NCBI RefSeq assembly: GCF_023218075.1
Contig: NZ_JALPTB010000024.1
Location: forward strand, 20,253 to 84,252
Source of the DNA: Rhodococcus sp. HM1
GTDB lineage: Bacteria; Actinomycetota; Actinomycetes; Mycobacteriales; Mycobacteriaceae
Direction: 5' to 3'
DNA length: 64,000 bases
Position numbers and translations under genes: made by a program
Part shown: in pieces, positions 1 through 10,106 of the stretch
Layout of the letters: each line of letters starts with the position of its first letter
Numbering within the stretch: position 1 is the stretch's first letter
Notes under the pieces: model-generated
Database searches by the model: none
What the model was told of the DNA's origin: nothing
What the model saw: the letters and a program-made list of their open reading frames with translations, nothing else

Positions 1-117
1 GGTCGCCGCCGCAGTTGCTGCCTGTTCTACCGCACCCCGTCCGGTGGGGTATGCGGCGATTGTCCTTTTCCCGCATCCCCTCTCGCGTAGGAATGCGCCC
101 CGGTCCGAACTTCGACG
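1..117. other. Window edge, no gene seen
   Basis: This is the stretch downstream of kdpE up to the window edge. I see no credible coding frame. A short inverted repeat (ACCCC at 34-38 and GGGGT at 46-50, 7-base loop) could be a weak terminator for the kdp operon, but it has no T-tract and the arms are only five bases. Confidence 0.3.
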
Positions 118-798
118 CTAGGCCTCGAACCGGTACCCGCGTCCCGATTCGGTGATCAAGTGTCGAGGGTGCGCGGGATCGGGTTCGAGTTTGTGGCGTA
201 GCTGAGCGAGATACACACGGAGGTAATGTGTTTGATCAAGATAGGTCGGACCCCACAACTCGGTGAGCAACTCGCGCTGACCGACCAGCTTGCCGCGATT
301 GCGCACGAGCATCTCGAGCATGCCCCACTCCGTAGGCGTCAGATGCACCTGTACACCGTCGCGTGTCACCTTCTTGGCTGCAAGATCGACGGTGAAATCC
401 CCTGTCTCGACGGTCGGTTCGTTCGCGTCCGGAGCCGCGGCCCCGCGGCGTGCCGCGGCGCGGATACGGGCGAGGAACTCCTCCATCCCGAACGGCTTCG
501 TCACGTAGTCGTCGGCGCCGGTGTCGAGAGCGGCGACCTTGTCGGCCGAGTCGGTGCGAGCGGACAGCACGATCACCGGCGCGGTGCACCATCCCCTCAA
601 CCCGGCGAGTACCTCGATACCGTCGAGGTCCGGCAGTCCCAGATCGAGCACAATGACATCGGGATGCCGTTGCGCGGCCGCGCGTAGTGCCCCGGCGCCG
701 TCGGCGGCGGTGACGACCTCGTAACCGCGGGCGGTGAGGTTGATACGCAACGCCCGCAGGATCTGGGGTTCATCGTCGACGACGAGAATGCGGGTCAC
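118..798 (-). CDS. kdpE: KdpE, response regulator of potassium transport
   Basis: OmpR/PhoB-type response regulator, 226 aa, partner of KdpD and activator of kdpFABC at low potassium. The receiver domain (about 1-120) starts MTRILVVDDEPQ, has the phospho-acceptor Asp in VIVLDLGLPDLDG and the conserved Lys in YVTKPFGMEE. The C-terminal winged helix (about 130-226) has the typical LTPTEWGMLEMLVRNRGKLV block and ends GRGYRFEA. The GTG start overlaps the kdpD stop (GTGA), so it is translationally coupled as the last gene of the operon. The length is normal for the family and the identity is secure from the complete kdp context. Confidence 0.96.
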   Translation of the reverse strand: MTRILVVDDEPQILRALRINLTARGYEVVTAADGAGALRAAAQRHPDVIVLDLGLPDLDGIEVLAGLRGWCTAPVIVLSARTDSADKVAALDTGADDYVTKPFGMEEFLARIRAAARRGAAAPDANEPTVETGDFTVDLAAKKVTRDGVQVHLTPTEWGMLEMLVRNRGKLVGQRELLTELWGPTYLDQTHYLRVYLAQLRHKLEPDPAHPRHLITESGRGYRFEA

Positions 799-3320
799 GG
801 GTGTTCCTTCGCGGGCGCGGCGAGTTCGACGATCACGGTGGTCCCGCCGCCGGGAGTATCGGTGGTGGTGATGCTACCGCCCATCGCCTCGACGAATCCG
901 CGGGCGACGGTCAACCCGAGACCCGCCCCGCCCCTGCTGTGCTGGTCGCCTGCCCGCGGAAACCGGGTGAAGACGTCGCCGGATCCGTCGCGGAGGGTGA
1001 GTCCCGGTCCATGGTCGGCGACAGTGATCGTGATCCGGTCACCGGATGGGCCGGCGCCGACGCGGACCGGTCCGGAGGGGGCGTAGCGCAAGGCATTGTC
1101 GAGCAGATTCGCGAGGACTCGTTCGAGCAGCGCAGCGTCGGCCTCGACGACGGTGTCGTCGATGTCGATGTCGATTCGCTCCCGGACGCCGGTGTCCGGC
1201 CCGCCGCCGGTCAGCGTCGTCACCGCACCGTGCACCACCTCGTCGAGGTAGACCGGCGCGAGGATCGGGGAGACGACGCCGGCGGCGAGCCGGGAGGAGT
1301 CGAGCAGGTTCGTCACCAGGCGGGTGAGCTGATCGGTGGATTCCTCGATCGTGGCGAGCAGCTCGGCGGTGTCCTCCGGGGAGAACTCGACGTCGGTGCT
1401 CCGCAGGCTCGACACGGCGGCCTTGACCGCGGCGAGCGGGGTACGCAGGTCGTGGCTGACGGCGGAGAGCAGCAGCCGCCGCATGCGGTCGGTCTCCGCC
1501 AGCGCCGACGCCCGTGCGGCTTCGGCGGCGAGTTCCTGCTGCCGGATCAGGGCAGCGGCCTGCCCGGCCACCGCCGTGAGGATCCGGCGGTCCCGCGCGC
1601 GCAGCCGAGGTCCGCCGAGGAGAAGCGCGTAGGGACTGTCCTCCACCACGCAGACGGTGTCCGCGGTCTCGACCGTCGCCGGGGGTGTCGATCCGGCCGA
1701 TCCGAGTACCGGTGGCGGATCGCTGTCCGTGCGGATCAGGCTCACCCCGTGCTGCGCGTACGTCTCCCGGACCTTCTCGAGCAGACGGGGCACATCGGCG
1801 CCGCGGAGGACCGCGCCGGCGAACACCGCGAGCAGTTCGGCTTCCTGGGAGGCCAGCCGCGCTTCGCGGGTGCGCGCGGCGGCGGCATCGACGAGCGCGG
1901 CAACCGCCACGGCGACGACGAGCAGCACGACGGTGGTGACGAAGTTGTCGGGTTCGGCGATGGTGAAGCTGTAGAGGGGCTCGGTGAAGAAGAAGTTGAG
2001 CAGCAGTCCGGACAACAGCGCCGCGACGATCGCCGGGCCGATGCCGCCGAACAGCGCGACGGCCAGGACGACGATGAAGTACAGGGCGTTCTGCCCGGCG
2101 ATGCCGGTGAACCGGTCGACACCGGCCAGCAGTCCGGTGACGCCCAGGGGGATGGCGAATGCAGCGATCCAGGATTGCAACCGCCGGCCGCGGCGGCCGG
2201 TGAACGCCACCCGCGCGATGGGGGCGGTGTGCTCGTGGGTGACCATGTGCACGTCGATCTTCCCGGATCGGCGCACCACCGCCGCACCGATTCCCTCGTC
2301 GACGATGCGCGCCCATCGCGAGTGCCGGGACGTGCCGATCACCAGTTGTGTCGCGTTGACCTCGCGTGCGAAGTCGAGCAGCGCGCCCGGCACGTCGTCG
2401 CCGACCACGCTGTGCACGCTCGCCCCCAGGCTCGTTGCCAGCCTTCGCACCGCTCCCATTCGCGGCGCGGCCACTCCGGCGAGCCCGTCACCGCGCACCA
2501 CGTGCACCACCATCAGTTCCGCGCTGGCCTTGGACGCGATCCGGCTCGCCCGCCGCACCAGGGTTTCCGATTCCGGACCGCCGGTCACCGCGACCACCAC
2601 CCGTTCGCGGGCCTCCCACGTCGCGGTGATCGCATGCTCGCCGCGATACTTGGCCAGCGCCACGTCGACCTGGTCGGCGAGCCACAGCAGAGCGATCTCC
2701 CGCAGCGCGGTCAGGTTCCCTTCCCGGAAGTAGTTGCGCAGCGCGGCGTCGACCTTGTCGAGGGCGTAGACGTTGCCGTGCGCGAGGCGACGCTGCAGGG
2801 CCTGTGGAGTGATGTCGACGAGTTCGACCTGTTCGGCGCGGCGCACCACCTCGTCCGGGATGGTTTCGCGTTGCACGATCCCGGTGATCTGTTCGACGAC
2901 GTCGTTGAGCGACTCCAGGTGCTGGATGTTGACGGTGGTGAGCACATCGATACCGGCGTCGAGCAGGTCCTCGACGTCCTGCCACCGCTTCTCGTGCCGG
3001 CTGCCCGGAACATTGGTGTGAGCGAGTTCGTCGACCAGTGCCACCGCCGGCCGACGCTCCAGCACCGCCTCGGGATCCAGTTCCTCGAACACCGTACCGT
3101 GGTATTCGATCCGTTGCGGCGGAACGATTTCCAGTCCTTCCAGTTGCTGAGCAGTTCGTGCGCGCCCGTGTGTGTCGACGATCGCGACCACGACGTCGGC
3201 GCCGCGTGCGATGCGCCGGTGGGCTTCTCCGAGCATCGCGTAGGTCTTTCCGGCGCCGGGGGCGGCACCGAGGTAGATCCGCAGCGTTCCGCGCCGGGAC
3301 GGCGAGCCGGTGGCGCCCAT
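795..3320 (-). CDS. kdpD: KdpD, potassium sensor histidine kinase
   Basis: Membrane sensor kinase, 841 aa. The N-terminal cytoplasmic KdpD domain carries a Walker-type loop (LGAAPGAGKTYAML), followed by a universal-stress-like domain, four closely spaced membrane segments (DUF4118 region, about 385-490), a GAF-like stretch, a HisKA domain with AVSHDLRTPLAA containing the phospho-accepting His, and a HATPase_c domain (NLLDNALRYAP, DHGPGL, GGAGLGLTVARGF). The ATG at 3320 was chosen because GAGGAGACAG precedes it and it avoids overlap with kdpC; an in-frame start 15 codons upstream is less likely. The family senses potassium limitation and phosphorylates KdpE. Confidence 0.96.
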   Translation of the reverse strand: MGATGSPSRRGTLRIYLGAAPGAGKTYAMLGEAHRRIARGADVVVAIVDTHGRARTAQQLEGLEIVPPQRIEYHGTVFEELDPEAVLERRPAVALVDELAHTNVPGSRHEKRWQDVEDLLDAGIDVLTTVNIQHLESLNDVVEQITGIVQRETIPDEVVRRAEQVELVDITPQALQRRLAHGNVYALDKVDAALRNYFREGNLTALREIALLWLADQVDVALAKYRGEHAITATWEARERVVVAVTGGPESETLVRRASRIASKASAELMVVHVVRGDGLAGVAAPRMGAVRRLATSLGASVHSVVGDDVPGALLDFAREVNATQLVIGTSRHSRWARIVDEGIGAAVVRRSGKIDVHMVTHEHTAPIARVAFTGRRGRRLQSWIAAFAIPLGVTGLLAGVDRFTGIAGQNALYFIVVLAVALFGGIGPAIVAALLSGLLLNFFFTEPLYSFTIAEPDNFVTTVVLLVVAVAVAALVDAAAARTREARLASQEAELLAVFAGAVLRGADVPRLLEKVRETYAQHGVSLIRTDSDPPPVLGSAGSTPPATVETADTVCVVEDSPYALLLGGPRLRARDRRILTAVAGQAAALIRQQELAAEAARASALAETDRMRRLLLSAVSHDLRTPLAAVKAAVSSLRSTDVEFSPEDTAELLATIEESTDQLTRLVTNLLDSSRLAAGVVSPILAPVYLDEVVHGAVTTLTGGGPDTGVRERIDIDIDDTVVEADAALLERVLANLLDNALRYAPSGPVRVGAGPSGDRITITVADHGPGLTLRDGSGDVFTRFPRAGDQHSRGGAGLGLTVARGFVEAMGGSITTTDTPGGGTTVIVELAAPAKEHP

Positions 3321-3328
3321 CTGTCTCC

Positions 3329-3985
3329 TCACGAGCCGGTCGGCCCGGCTGCGTCGCCCGAGCAACCGGGTGCTGTCAAGCCTAGTGCCACATTCAGTTC
3401 CGGCACGTCCACTCGCGCAGCGCCGAGGAAACCGAGCTGCCGTCCCTCGGTGTGCTCGGCAACCAGTTCCCGAACCCGGTACTCGCTCAGCCCGGTTTCG
3501 CGTGCGACCCGCGGCACCTGCAACTCCGCGTAGGCGGGGGAGATCTGCGGATCGATCCCCGAGCCGGAGCCGGTGACGGCATCGGCGGGTACCCGGTCCG
3601 GTGGGACCTGCTCGCGGGATGCGATCGCCGCCCGGCGCGCATCGACGAATCCGGCGAGCACGTCGCTGCTCGGCCCCAGGTTGGACGGCACAGCCGCCGC
3701 CGGATCACCCGGTGTGAACGGGTCGCCGTCGGCGACGGACCCCACCACGCGCGGATGGAAGTAGGGATCGGGCTGCCCCGGCGCGACCTGGGGGTCCACC
3801 CCGATCCAGCGGCTGCCGACGACGCAACCGTGTGCGTCCGAGAGCACCGAACCCTCGGCGCTCGGGGTGACGACCCGGCTCACCGCCCACACCGCCGCCG
3901 GATACACACCGCCGACGGCGATGGTGAGCGCGATCAGCACCAGGGCTCCCGCACGGAACTGGCGGAGGAAGTGCATCGAATACAT
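3329..3985 (-). CDS. kdpC: KdpC, potassium-transporting ATPase subunit C
   Basis: Small accessory subunit of the Kdp P-type potassium pump, 218 aa, which stabilises the KdpB-ATP interaction. One N-terminal membrane helix (FRAGALVLIALTIAVGGVYP) anchors a periplasmic domain with the family blocks GSRWIGVD, YFHPRV, PSNLGPSS, DAVTGSGSGIDPQISPAYA and RVARETGLS. It sits six bases behind kdpB. The start at 3985 has GGGGTG eight bases ahead; a second Met three codons later is possible. Confidence 0.95.
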   Translation of the reverse strand: MYSMHFLRQFRAGALVLIALTIAVGGVYPAAVWAVSRVVTPSAEGSVLSDAHGCVVGSRWIGVDPQVAPGQPDPYFHPRVVGSVADGDPFTPGDPAAAVPSNLGPSSDVLAGFVDARRAAIASREQVPPDRVPADAVTGSGSGIDPQISPAYAELQVPRVARETGLSEYRVRELVAEHTEGRQLGFLGAARVDVPELNVALGLTAPGCSGDAAGPTGS

Positions 3986-3991
3986 TGTGTG

Positions 3992-6091
3992 TCACCCCAT
4001 TCCAGGAACGATCCGGACGACGAGGTCGATCAGCCAGATGCCGACGAATGGCGTGACGACACCGCCGAGTCCGTACACGAGCAGGTTGCGTCCCAGCAGC
4101 GCCGACGCACCGGACGGGCGGTAGCGGACACCCTTCAGCGACAACGGGATCAGCGCCACGATCACCAGGGCGTTGAAGATCACCGCCGACAGGATCGCGG
4201 ACTGCGGGGTCGCCAGCCCCATGATGTTCAGCCTCGCGAGTTGCGGATAGATGCCGCTGAAGAGGGCAGGCAGGATCGCGAAGTACTTGGCCAGGTCGTT
4301 CGCGAGCGAGAACGTGGTCAGTGCACCGCGAGTGATCAGCAGTTGTTTGCCGATCTCGACGATCTCGATCAGCTTCGTCGGGTCGGAATCGAGGTCGACC
4401 ATGTTGCCGGCCTCCTTCGCCGCGGAGGTGCCGGTGTTCATCGCCACGCCGACGTCGGCCTGCGCGAGCGCGGGCGCGTCGTTGGTGCCGTCGCCGGTCA
4501 TCGCGACCAGTCGCCCGCCCTGCTGTTCGGAGCGGATCAGCGCCAGCTTGTCCTCCGGGGTGGCCTCGGCGAGGAAGTCGTCCACCCCGGCCTCGCCTGC
4601 GATCGCCTTCGCTGTCAGCGGGTTGTCACCGGTGATCATCACCGTACGGATGCCCATCGCCCGCAGCTGCGCGAACCGTTCTGCCATGCCGGGTTTGACG
4701 ACATCGGAGAGTTCCACGACACCGAGAACGGTCATGGCACCGCCCGCACTGCGAGCGACCACGAGGGGAGTCCCGCCGCGCTGGGCGATATCGGTGACGA
4801 GATCGGTTACGGCGAAGGGAATCTCGGCGTCGTGCTCGTGCATCCAGCGGGCCACCGCATCGCCGGCACCCTTGCGGATCCGGATCGGTGTGCCGTCGGC
4901 GGGATTGGTGGTGTCGAGGCCGCTCATCCTGGTGTGTGCCGTGAACGCGACGAACTCGGCGCCACGCTCGTCGTCGGACGGCACCGGATCGAGGTGATGG
5001 TGCTCGGCGCACAGGTCGACGATGCTGCGACCCTCAGGGGTGTGGTCGGCGAGACTCGACAGGCGTGCGGACGCCGCGAGTTCGTCGTCGGCGATGCCCG
5101 GGGCCGGATGCAGGGCGGTGGCACGACGATTCCCGAACGTGATGGTGCCGGTCTTGTCGAGCAGCAGGGTGTCGATGTCACCTGCGGCTTCGACGGCCCG
5201 CCCGGACTTCGCCAGCACATTGCGTTGAACCAGGCGGTCCATGCCGGCGATGCCGATCGCCGACAGCAGAGCGCCGATCGTCGTGGGGATCAGGCACACC
5301 AGCAGCGCGATCAGTTCCACCGGACGCTGTTCGGCACCGGCGTACGCGCTCATGGGCGCGATCGCGACCACCGCGAGCACGAAGACGATCGTGAGCGCGG
5401 CGAGCAGGATGTTCAAGGCTATCTCGTTGGGGGTCTTGCGGCGGGCCGCGCCTTCGACGAGTGCGATCATCCTGTCCACGAACGTCTTTCCGGGTGGCGC
5501 GGTGATGCGCACGATGATCCGGTCGGAGAGCACTGTGGTGCCGCCGGTCACCGCGCAACGATCGCCGCCCGATTCGCGGATCACGGGCGCGGATTCGCCG
5601 GTGATGGCGGATTCGTCGATCGTCGCGACTCCGTCGACCACGTCGCCGTCGCCGGGAACGATCTGCCCGGCCTCGACGACCACGAGATCACCGACCCGCA
5701 GTTCCGTTGCCGGAACCAGATTTTCGAACCCGGACTCGGTCGTTCGGCGGGCGACAGCGTCTTGCTTGGCCTGCCGCAGGCTCGCCGCCTGCGCCTTGCC
5801 TCGACCTTCGGCGACGGATTCGGCGAGATTGGCGAACAACACCGTGAACCACAGCCACACCGCGATCGACCAGGCGAAGAGGGTGGGTTCGACGATCGCC
5901 GCGACGGTGGCGATCACCGACCCGACGAGCACGACGAACATCACCGGGTTCCGCGCCACGTGCCGCGGGTCGAGTTTGCGGAGCGCGTCGGGCAGCGCGC
6001 CCACGAGCTGGCGAGTGCCGAACGCTCCTCCCTGGATCCGCTCGAGACGGGTGGGCGTGACCTCGCGGTCGCGTCGAAGTTCGAGGGTCAC
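3992..6091 (-). CDS. kdpB: KdpB, catalytic P-type ATPase subunit
   Basis: Energising P-type ATPase subunit of the Kdp potassium uptake complex, 699 aa. Visible motifs: the TGES-type actuator loop (ITGESAPVI), the phosphorylation motif [14 protein letters not shown] with the acceptor Asp, KGAGDAV in the nucleotide-binding domain, and the hinge [22 protein letters not shown]. Membrane helices flank the cytoplasmic domains, with a cluster near the C-terminus. The GTG start overlaps the kdpA stop by four bases (GTGA). Length matches the family. Confidence 0.97.
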   Translation of the reverse strand: MTLELRRDREVTPTRLERIQGGAFGTRQLVGALPDALRKLDPRHVARNPVMFVVLVGSVIATVAAIVEPTLFAWSIAVWLWFTVLFANLAESVAEGRGKAQAASLRQAKQDAVARRTTESGFENLVPATELRVGDLVVVEAGQIVPGDGDVVDGVATIDESAITGESAPVIRESGGDRCAVTGGTTVLSDRIIVRITAPPGKTFVDRMIALVEGAARRKTPNEIALNILLAALTIVFVLAVVAIAPMSAYAGAEQRPVELIALLVCLIPTTIGALLSAIGIAGMDRLVQRNVLAKSGRAVEAAGDIDTLLLDKTGTITFGNRRATALHPAPGIADDELAASARLSSLADHTPEGRSIVDLCAEHHHLDPVPSDDERGAEFVAFTAHTRMSGLDTTNPADGTPIRIRKGAGDAVARWMHEHDAEIPFAVTDLVTDIAQRGGTPLVVARSAGGAMTVLGVVELSDVVKPGMAERFAQLRAMGIRTVMITGDNPLTAKAIAGEAGVDDFLAEATPEDKLALIRSEQQGGRLVAMTGDGTNDAPALAQADVGVAMNTGTSAAKEAGNMVDLDSDPTKLIEIVEIGKQLLITRGALTTFSLANDLAKYFAILPALFSGIYPQLARLNIMGLATPQSAILSAVIFNALVIVALIPLSLKGVRYRPSGASALLGRNLLVYGLGGVVTPFVGIWLIDLVVRIVPGMG

Positions 6092-7788
6092 TGCAGTGCC
6101 TCCGCGATCGGTCCCAGCGCCAGTGCCGGGAAGAAGGTCAGTGCCGCCACGAGAACGGTGGTGCCGATCAGCAGACCGGCGAACGCGAATCCCGTGGTGG
6201 GCAGTGTTCCCGCACCGGTCGGGGTGCGGCGTTGGGTGGCGAGCGACCCGGCGAGCGCCAGGACGAACACGATGGGCAGGAAGCGGCCCAGGAGCATGCA
6301 GATGCCGAGCGACGCCTGGAACCAGTTGCCGGTGGCGGTCAGCCCGCCGAATGCGCTGCCGTTGTTGTTGGATGCCGACGCGAACGCATACAGCATCTCG
6401 GTGAAGCCGTGGATCGCTTCCGGCGTTCCCGGATCGCCGGAACTACCCAGATATGTGGTGATCGACGGCAGGATCACCGTGATCGCGGTACCGATCAACA
6501 CGAGCGCAGGCATCACCAACACGGTGAGGGCCGCGAGGGTGATCTCCCGTCTGCGGAGCTTCTTGCCCAGGAACTCGGGGGTACGTCCGACGAGGAGACC
6601 GCCGACGAACACCGCGATCATCGCGAGCACGAGCATCCCGTACAGGCCGGTACCCACCCCGCCCGGCGCGATCTCGCCGAGCAGCATGTTCAGCAGGACG
6701 GCGCCGCCGCCCAGCGGGGACATGCTGTCGTGTGCGGCGTTCACAGCGCCGGTGCTCGTGCCCGTGGTCGCGACGGCGAACAGGGCCGAACCCGGGATCC
6801 CGAACCGGACCTCCTTGCCTTCCATCATCGCGCCGGCGGCGGTCGCCGCGACGCCCCGGGTTCTCGACTCGGCGGCCAGCGTCACCGCCAGCACGGTGCC
6901 GAAGAGGAAGGTCATCACGGCAAGAACAGTCAGGCCCTGCCTGCGGTTCCCGATCATGGTGCCGAACGTGCGGGTGAGCGCGACCGGGATGAGCAGGATC
7001 GCGATGACCTCGACGATGTTGCTGATCGGGGTGGGGTTCTCGAACGGGTGCGCGGAGTTCGCGGCGAGGATGCCGCCACCGTTGGTACCGAGTTCCTTGA
7101 TCGCCTCCTGCGACGCGACCGGAGCCAGCGCCGTCGTGAAGACGTGCCCGTCGAGCCCGGTGGCGGTGAAGCCGCTGTGGTACGACTGGATCACGCCCTG
7201 GCTGAGCAGGATCAGCGCGATGAGGAAGGCCAGGGGAAGCAGGATGCGCAGTGTGCCGCGGATGAGATCGACCCAGAAGTTGCCGAGTTCTCCACCCCGG
7301 CCGATCCGCACCAGGCCGCGGATCAGGGCCACCGCCACCGCCATGCCGACCGCGGCGGACGCGAAGTTCTGCACCGCAAGCCCCGCCGACTGGGTGAGGT
7401 GGCCCATCGTCGTCTCCGGGATGTAGGACTGCCAGTCGGTGTTGGAGACGAACGAGATCGCGGTGTTGAACGCGACCGCCGGGCTGACCGCTCCGAGGCC
7501 GTTGCCGAGGGGGAGCACACCCTGGATGCGTTGCAGCCCGTACAGGAACAGCGCGCCGGCCAGCGAGAAGCCGAGCACACTCGCGGCGTACCCGAACCAG
7601 GTCTGCTCGGCCAGGGGATCGATCCGGCACACCCGGTAGATCAGCGACTCGAGCCGCAGATCCTTCCACCGCGTGTCCGAGTCGTTGGTGTACACCCGCG
7701 CCATGTAGTCGCCGAGTGGTACGTATGTCAACGCGAGGACCGCAACGACCAGAACGATCTGCAGACCTGCGGCAACAGCAGGATTCAT
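6088..7788 (-). CDS. kdpA: KdpA, potassium channel-like subunit
   Basis: Potassium-binding and translocating subunit of KdpFABC, 566 aa, a polytopic inner-membrane protein of the Trk/KcsA-like superfamily. Repeated pore segments can be seen, for example [37 protein letters not shown], and [15 protein letters not shown]. The ATG has GAGGG just upstream and lies eight bases after the kdpF stop. Order F-A-B-C-D-E is canonical for actinobacteria. Confidence 0.97.
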   Translation of the reverse strand: MNPAVAAGLQIVLVVAVLALTYVPLGDYMARVYTNDSDTRWKDLRLESLIYRVCRIDPLAEQTWFGYAASVLGFSLAGALFLYGLQRIQGVLPLGNGLGAVSPAVAFNTAISFVSNTDWQSYIPETTMGHLTQSAGLAVQNFASAAVGMAVAVALIRGLVRIGRGGELGNFWVDLIRGTLRILLPLAFLIALILLSQGVIQSYHSGFTATGLDGHVFTTALAPVASQEAIKELGTNGGGILAANSAHPFENPTPISNIVEVIAILLIPVALTRTFGTMIGNRRQGLTVLAVMTFLFGTVLAVTLAAESRTRGVAATAAGAMMEGKEVRFGIPGSALFAVATTGTSTGAVNAAHDSMSPLGGGAVLLNMLLGEIAPGGVGTGLYGMLVLAMIAVFVGGLLVGRTPEFLGKKLRRREITLAALTVLVMPALVLIGTAITVILPSITTYLGSSGDPGTPEAIHGFTEMLYAFASASNNNGSAFGGLTATGNWFQASLGICMLLGRFLPIVFVLALAGSLATQRRTPTGAGTLPTTGFAFAGLLIGTTVLVAALTFFPALALGPIAEALQ

Positions 7789-7795
7789 TCGACCC

Positions 7796-7894
7796 TCAGA
7801 ACCTCTCCGGATCGAGCAGGGCGACCAGCAGGTACGCCACCAGCCCGACTGCGATCACCACGAGCGCGACGCTCGTACCCCCGGCCCACGTCAT
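7796..7894 (-). CDS. kdpF: KdpF, small subunit of Kdp potassium pump
   Basis: A 32-residue single-helix membrane peptide starting MTWAGGTSVALVVIAVG and ending LLVALLDPERF. KdpF peptides of about 30 residues stabilise the KdpABC complex, and this one has the usual Y-L-x-x-A-L-L-x-P-E-R-F end. GGAGGTG precedes the ATG by eight bases. Its start codon overlaps the stop of the 31-residue ORF upstream (ATGA), so the two are likely translationally coupled. Confidence 0.92.
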   Translation of the reverse strand: MTWAGGTSVALVVIAVGLVAYLLVALLDPERF

Positions 7895-7986
7895 CGCTGT
7901 TCACCTCCGGAGTGCAGCGCGCGCAAGGTCAGCATGCACAGTCCGAACCCCGCGAGGATCAGCAACACGAATGCGGTGTCCGCCAT
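7891..7986 (-). CDS. Membrane micro-protein preceding kdpF
   Basis: A 31-residue ORF beginning MADTAFVLLILAGFGLCML and ending in a short charged tail GGEQR. It has one predicted membrane helix, a good Shine-Dalgarno (AAGGGAA) and an ATGA overlap with kdpF, all of which support real translation. As first gene of the kdp operon it may be a further small subunit or a regulatory leader; I know of similar short ORFs before actinobacterial kdpF but of no tested function. Confidence 0.75.
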   Translation of the reverse strand: MADTAFVLLILAGFGLCMLTLRALHSGGEQR

Positions 7987-8028
7987 CTCGTATTCCCTTG
8001 CCGTAGAAACGAAACGGCGCCGGTCGAC

Positions 8029-8044
8029 ACCGTCACCACACGGT
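8029..8044 (-). promoter_or_regulatory. Candidate kdp operator dyad
   Basis: Inverted repeat ACCGT-CACCAC-ACGGT about 43 bases before the first ORF of the kdp operon, in a 152-base intergenic region that should carry the kdp promoter. KdpE activates from such a position in other bacteria, but the motif is not a recognised KdpE box, so this is only a candidate. Confidence 0.3.
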
Positions 8045-8138
8045 GGCACCGTTCAGGGCACGGACCCTCGATCCATGCGAAATCTTGACGCCCGGGACCG
8101 AGGTCTTTACGGATTCCTTGCGCGTGCGGATCCGCCGG

Positions 8139-8426
8139 TCACCCGCCGGGACTGTGCGTCGCGACGAAGACGAGGAAGACGACGAACAGCGCCGCGGTGC
8201 CCAGGGCGATACCGGTCAGCGCCTCGCGGTGGTTCGACGCCAGCCCCTTCTCGACGCGGGTGAACCCGAACCAACCGCATATCACCGCCACGATCCCCGT
8301 GGGAATCGTCACGAGATCCCCGACGATCGGCACGAACGCGAACACGAGCGCGACGATGCCCGTGACCAGGGCGACGCTGCCGACGCCGTTGCGGTACGAC
8401 GACTGCGGGGGATGCTTCGGTGGCAT
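8139..8426 (-). CDS. DUF4190-like small membrane protein
   Basis: A 95-aa protein with a short polar N-terminus (MPPKHPPQSSYRNG), then three hydrophobic segments: VALVTGIVALVFAFVPIVGDL, PTGIVAVICGWFGF and ALTGIALGTAALFVVFLVFVA. A G-x-x-R-x-x-K-G-L motif (GFTRVEKGLASNHREAL) lies between helices 2 and 3. This layout resembles DUF4190 proteins, whose function is unknown. It is monocistronic, between the kdp operon and a gene of unrelated function. Confidence 0.65.
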   Translation of the reverse strand: MPPKHPPQSSYRNGVGSVALVTGIVALVFAFVPIVGDLVTIPTGIVAVICGWFGFTRVEKGLASNHREALTGIALGTAALFVVFLVFVATHSPGG

Positions 8427-8510
8427 CGGGGCTCCCGGGTGCGGACGGATACGCGTATCCGTCCATGGTGCCCTGCTGCGGTGGTGATGTCGCCCGAGCG
8501 CTCGAACCCG

Positions 8511-10106
8511 CTAGTCGGCGAGCGCGTGCGCGATCATGCCCCGAACCCGTCCGCGCAGACGTCCCGTGATGCCGTGGTCGGCCAGCGCTGCCGCGGCGGC
8601 ATGCGCGCCGCACATGCCGTGCACACCGCCACCGGGGTGCGCGGCCGCGCCGGCGAGATAGACCCGGTCGACCGTCGTGCGGGGCCCGGCCAGACCGGGG
8701 ATCGGCCGGAACACCAGCTGCTGGTGCAGCTGTGCCGTGCCCCCGTTGACCGCGCCACCGACGAGATTGGCGTCGGCGAGTTCGAGGTCGCAGGGTAGCT
8801 GCACACTGCGATGGACGACGTTGGCGAGCGCGCCGGGGGCGTACTCCTCGAGTGTCTCGTCCATGCGCTGCGCGAGTAGGGTGCCGGCCTCGTCGTCCGA
8901 CATTCCACGCGGGAGATGACTGTACGCCCAAGCGCTTTCGGTGCCCACGGGTGATCTGGTGGGATCTGCGGTGGTCATCTGACCGATGATCACGAACGGT
9001 GAGCGCGGCACCGTGCCCGTGCTGAGATCCGCACCCCAGCGGACCAGCCCGTTGCTGTCGGCGCCGATGTGCACGGTGCCGGCGCTGCGCAGACTCGGCG
9101 ACCGCCACGGAATAGGTTGGGACATTGCGTAGTTCACCTTCACCACGGGGGTGTCCCATTCGAACCGCAGCACGTCGTGCCGTACGCGGTCCGGAAGAGA
9201 TTCCTGCGGCAGCAGCTTCCCGTACAGCGAGGTCGCCGAGACGTCGGCCAGCACGGCCCGCCGCGCGGTGATGCGCTCGCCGCCGGTGGTGTGCACGATC
9301 GTCGCATCGCCCGTCGGTTCGATACGCTCCACCTCACGGGCGCAACGTAATTGGGCTCCGGCGCTCGTCGCGCGTCGTACGAGTGCGGTTGTCAGTTCGC
9401 CCGCGCCGCCTCGCGGAACGGGATACCCGACGTCCTGGCCGATCATGGTGAGCAGATAGCCCATCAGGCCGCTGCCGGCGGCGTCGACGGGAATGTCCGC
9501 GTGCGCGGCATTGCCGTGGAAGAGCAGCCCCGCACTCTCGCCCTCGAATAGCTCCTGTGCCATCCGGCGCACCGGCAACGCCAGCATTCGGGCGAAGCGG
9601 AGCGTCTCGCCGGCGCCGAGGCGGCGCAGGGCCGTGAGTGGGCTCCGGATCGGCGGGAACGGACCGAGCAGGGTGCGCAGGAAGGGCTCGCGGACCATCG
9701 TCCACTGCTCGTACAGGCGCATCCACGCGTCCCCGTCACCGGCGCACCGCCGCTCGAGGTCCTCCGCCGTTTCCTGCGCCGTGGGCCGTAGCGTCACCGC
9801 GTCCTCGTCTTCCGGCGCACGCGGATGTCCGAACGCCGCGGGCGCCCTGGACCACGCCAGTCCGTGGGCGGGCAGGTCGAGTTCGGTGAAGACGGGGGAG
9901 ACGGCAGCCAGCGGGTAGAACGCGCTGAAGAGGTCGGCGCGGTAGCCCGGGTGCAGTTCGGCGGTACGGACCGCTCCGCCGGGCTCGGGCTGGGCTTCGA
10001 GGATCAGCACGTCCCATCCCGCGTCGGCGAGCAGCGCGGCGGCGGTCAGTCCGTTCGGGCCTGCTCCGACGACGACCGCGTCGACCTGTTCGGCGATCGC
10101 ACTCAC
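8511..10106 (-). CDS. Phytoene-dehydrogenase-related FAD oxidoreductase
   Basis: A 531-aa flavoprotein of the CrtI/PYROXD2 superfamily. The N-terminal Rossmann motif is VVVGAGPNGLTAAALLADAGWDVLILEAQPEPGG, and the C-terminal FAD motif is VYLAGAAAHPGGGVHGMCGAHAA. The GPNGL dinucleotide loop and the HPGGG(V/I)HG signature are typical of PYROXD2-like enzymes rather than true carotenoid desaturases, and no other carotenoid gene is adjacent. The ATG overlaps the stop of the SRPBCC gene (ATGA), so it belongs to a three-gene operon with that gene and the epimerase. Substrate unknown. Confidence 0.8.
   Translation of the reverse strand: MSAIAEQVDAVVVGAGPNGLTAAALLADAGWDVLILEAQPEPGGAVRTAELHPGYRADLFSAFYPLAAVSPVFTELDLPAHGLAWSRAPAAFGHPRAPEDEDAVTLRPTAQETAEDLERRCAGDGDAWMRLYEQWTMVREPFLRTLLGPFPPIRSPLTALRRLGAGETLRFARMLALPVRRMAQELFEGESAGLLFHGNAAHADIPVDAAGSGLMGYLLTMIGQDVGYPVPRGGAGELTTALVRRATSAGAQLRCAREVERIEPTGDATIVHTTGGERITARRAVLADVSATSLYGKLLPQESLPDRVRHDVLRFEWDTPVVKVNYAMSQPIPWRSPSLRSAGTVHIGADSNGLVRWGADLSTGTVPRSPFVIIGQMTTADPTRSPVGTESAWAYSHLPRGMSDDEAGTLLAQRMDETLEEYAPGALANVVHRSVQLPCDLELADANLVGGAVNGGTAQLHQQLVFRPIPGLAGPRTTVDRVYLAGAAAHPGGGVHGMCGAHAAAAALADHGITGRLRGRVRGMIAHALAD

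Noticed and set aside
801..3533. 910-codon plus-strand frame opposite kdpD
   Set aside because: Shadow of kdpD with no recognisable fold or Shine-Dalgarno.
3452..7426. 1324-codon open frame on the plus strand opposite kdpCBA
   Set aside because: Composition is dominated by Arg, Asp, Gly and His as expected of an antisense shadow of high-GC genes; no domain seen and the minus-strand genes are certain.
8511..10106. Naming the flavoprotein crtI (phytoene desaturase)
   Set aside because: Motifs fit PYROXD2-like enzymes better and no carotenoid genes adjoin.
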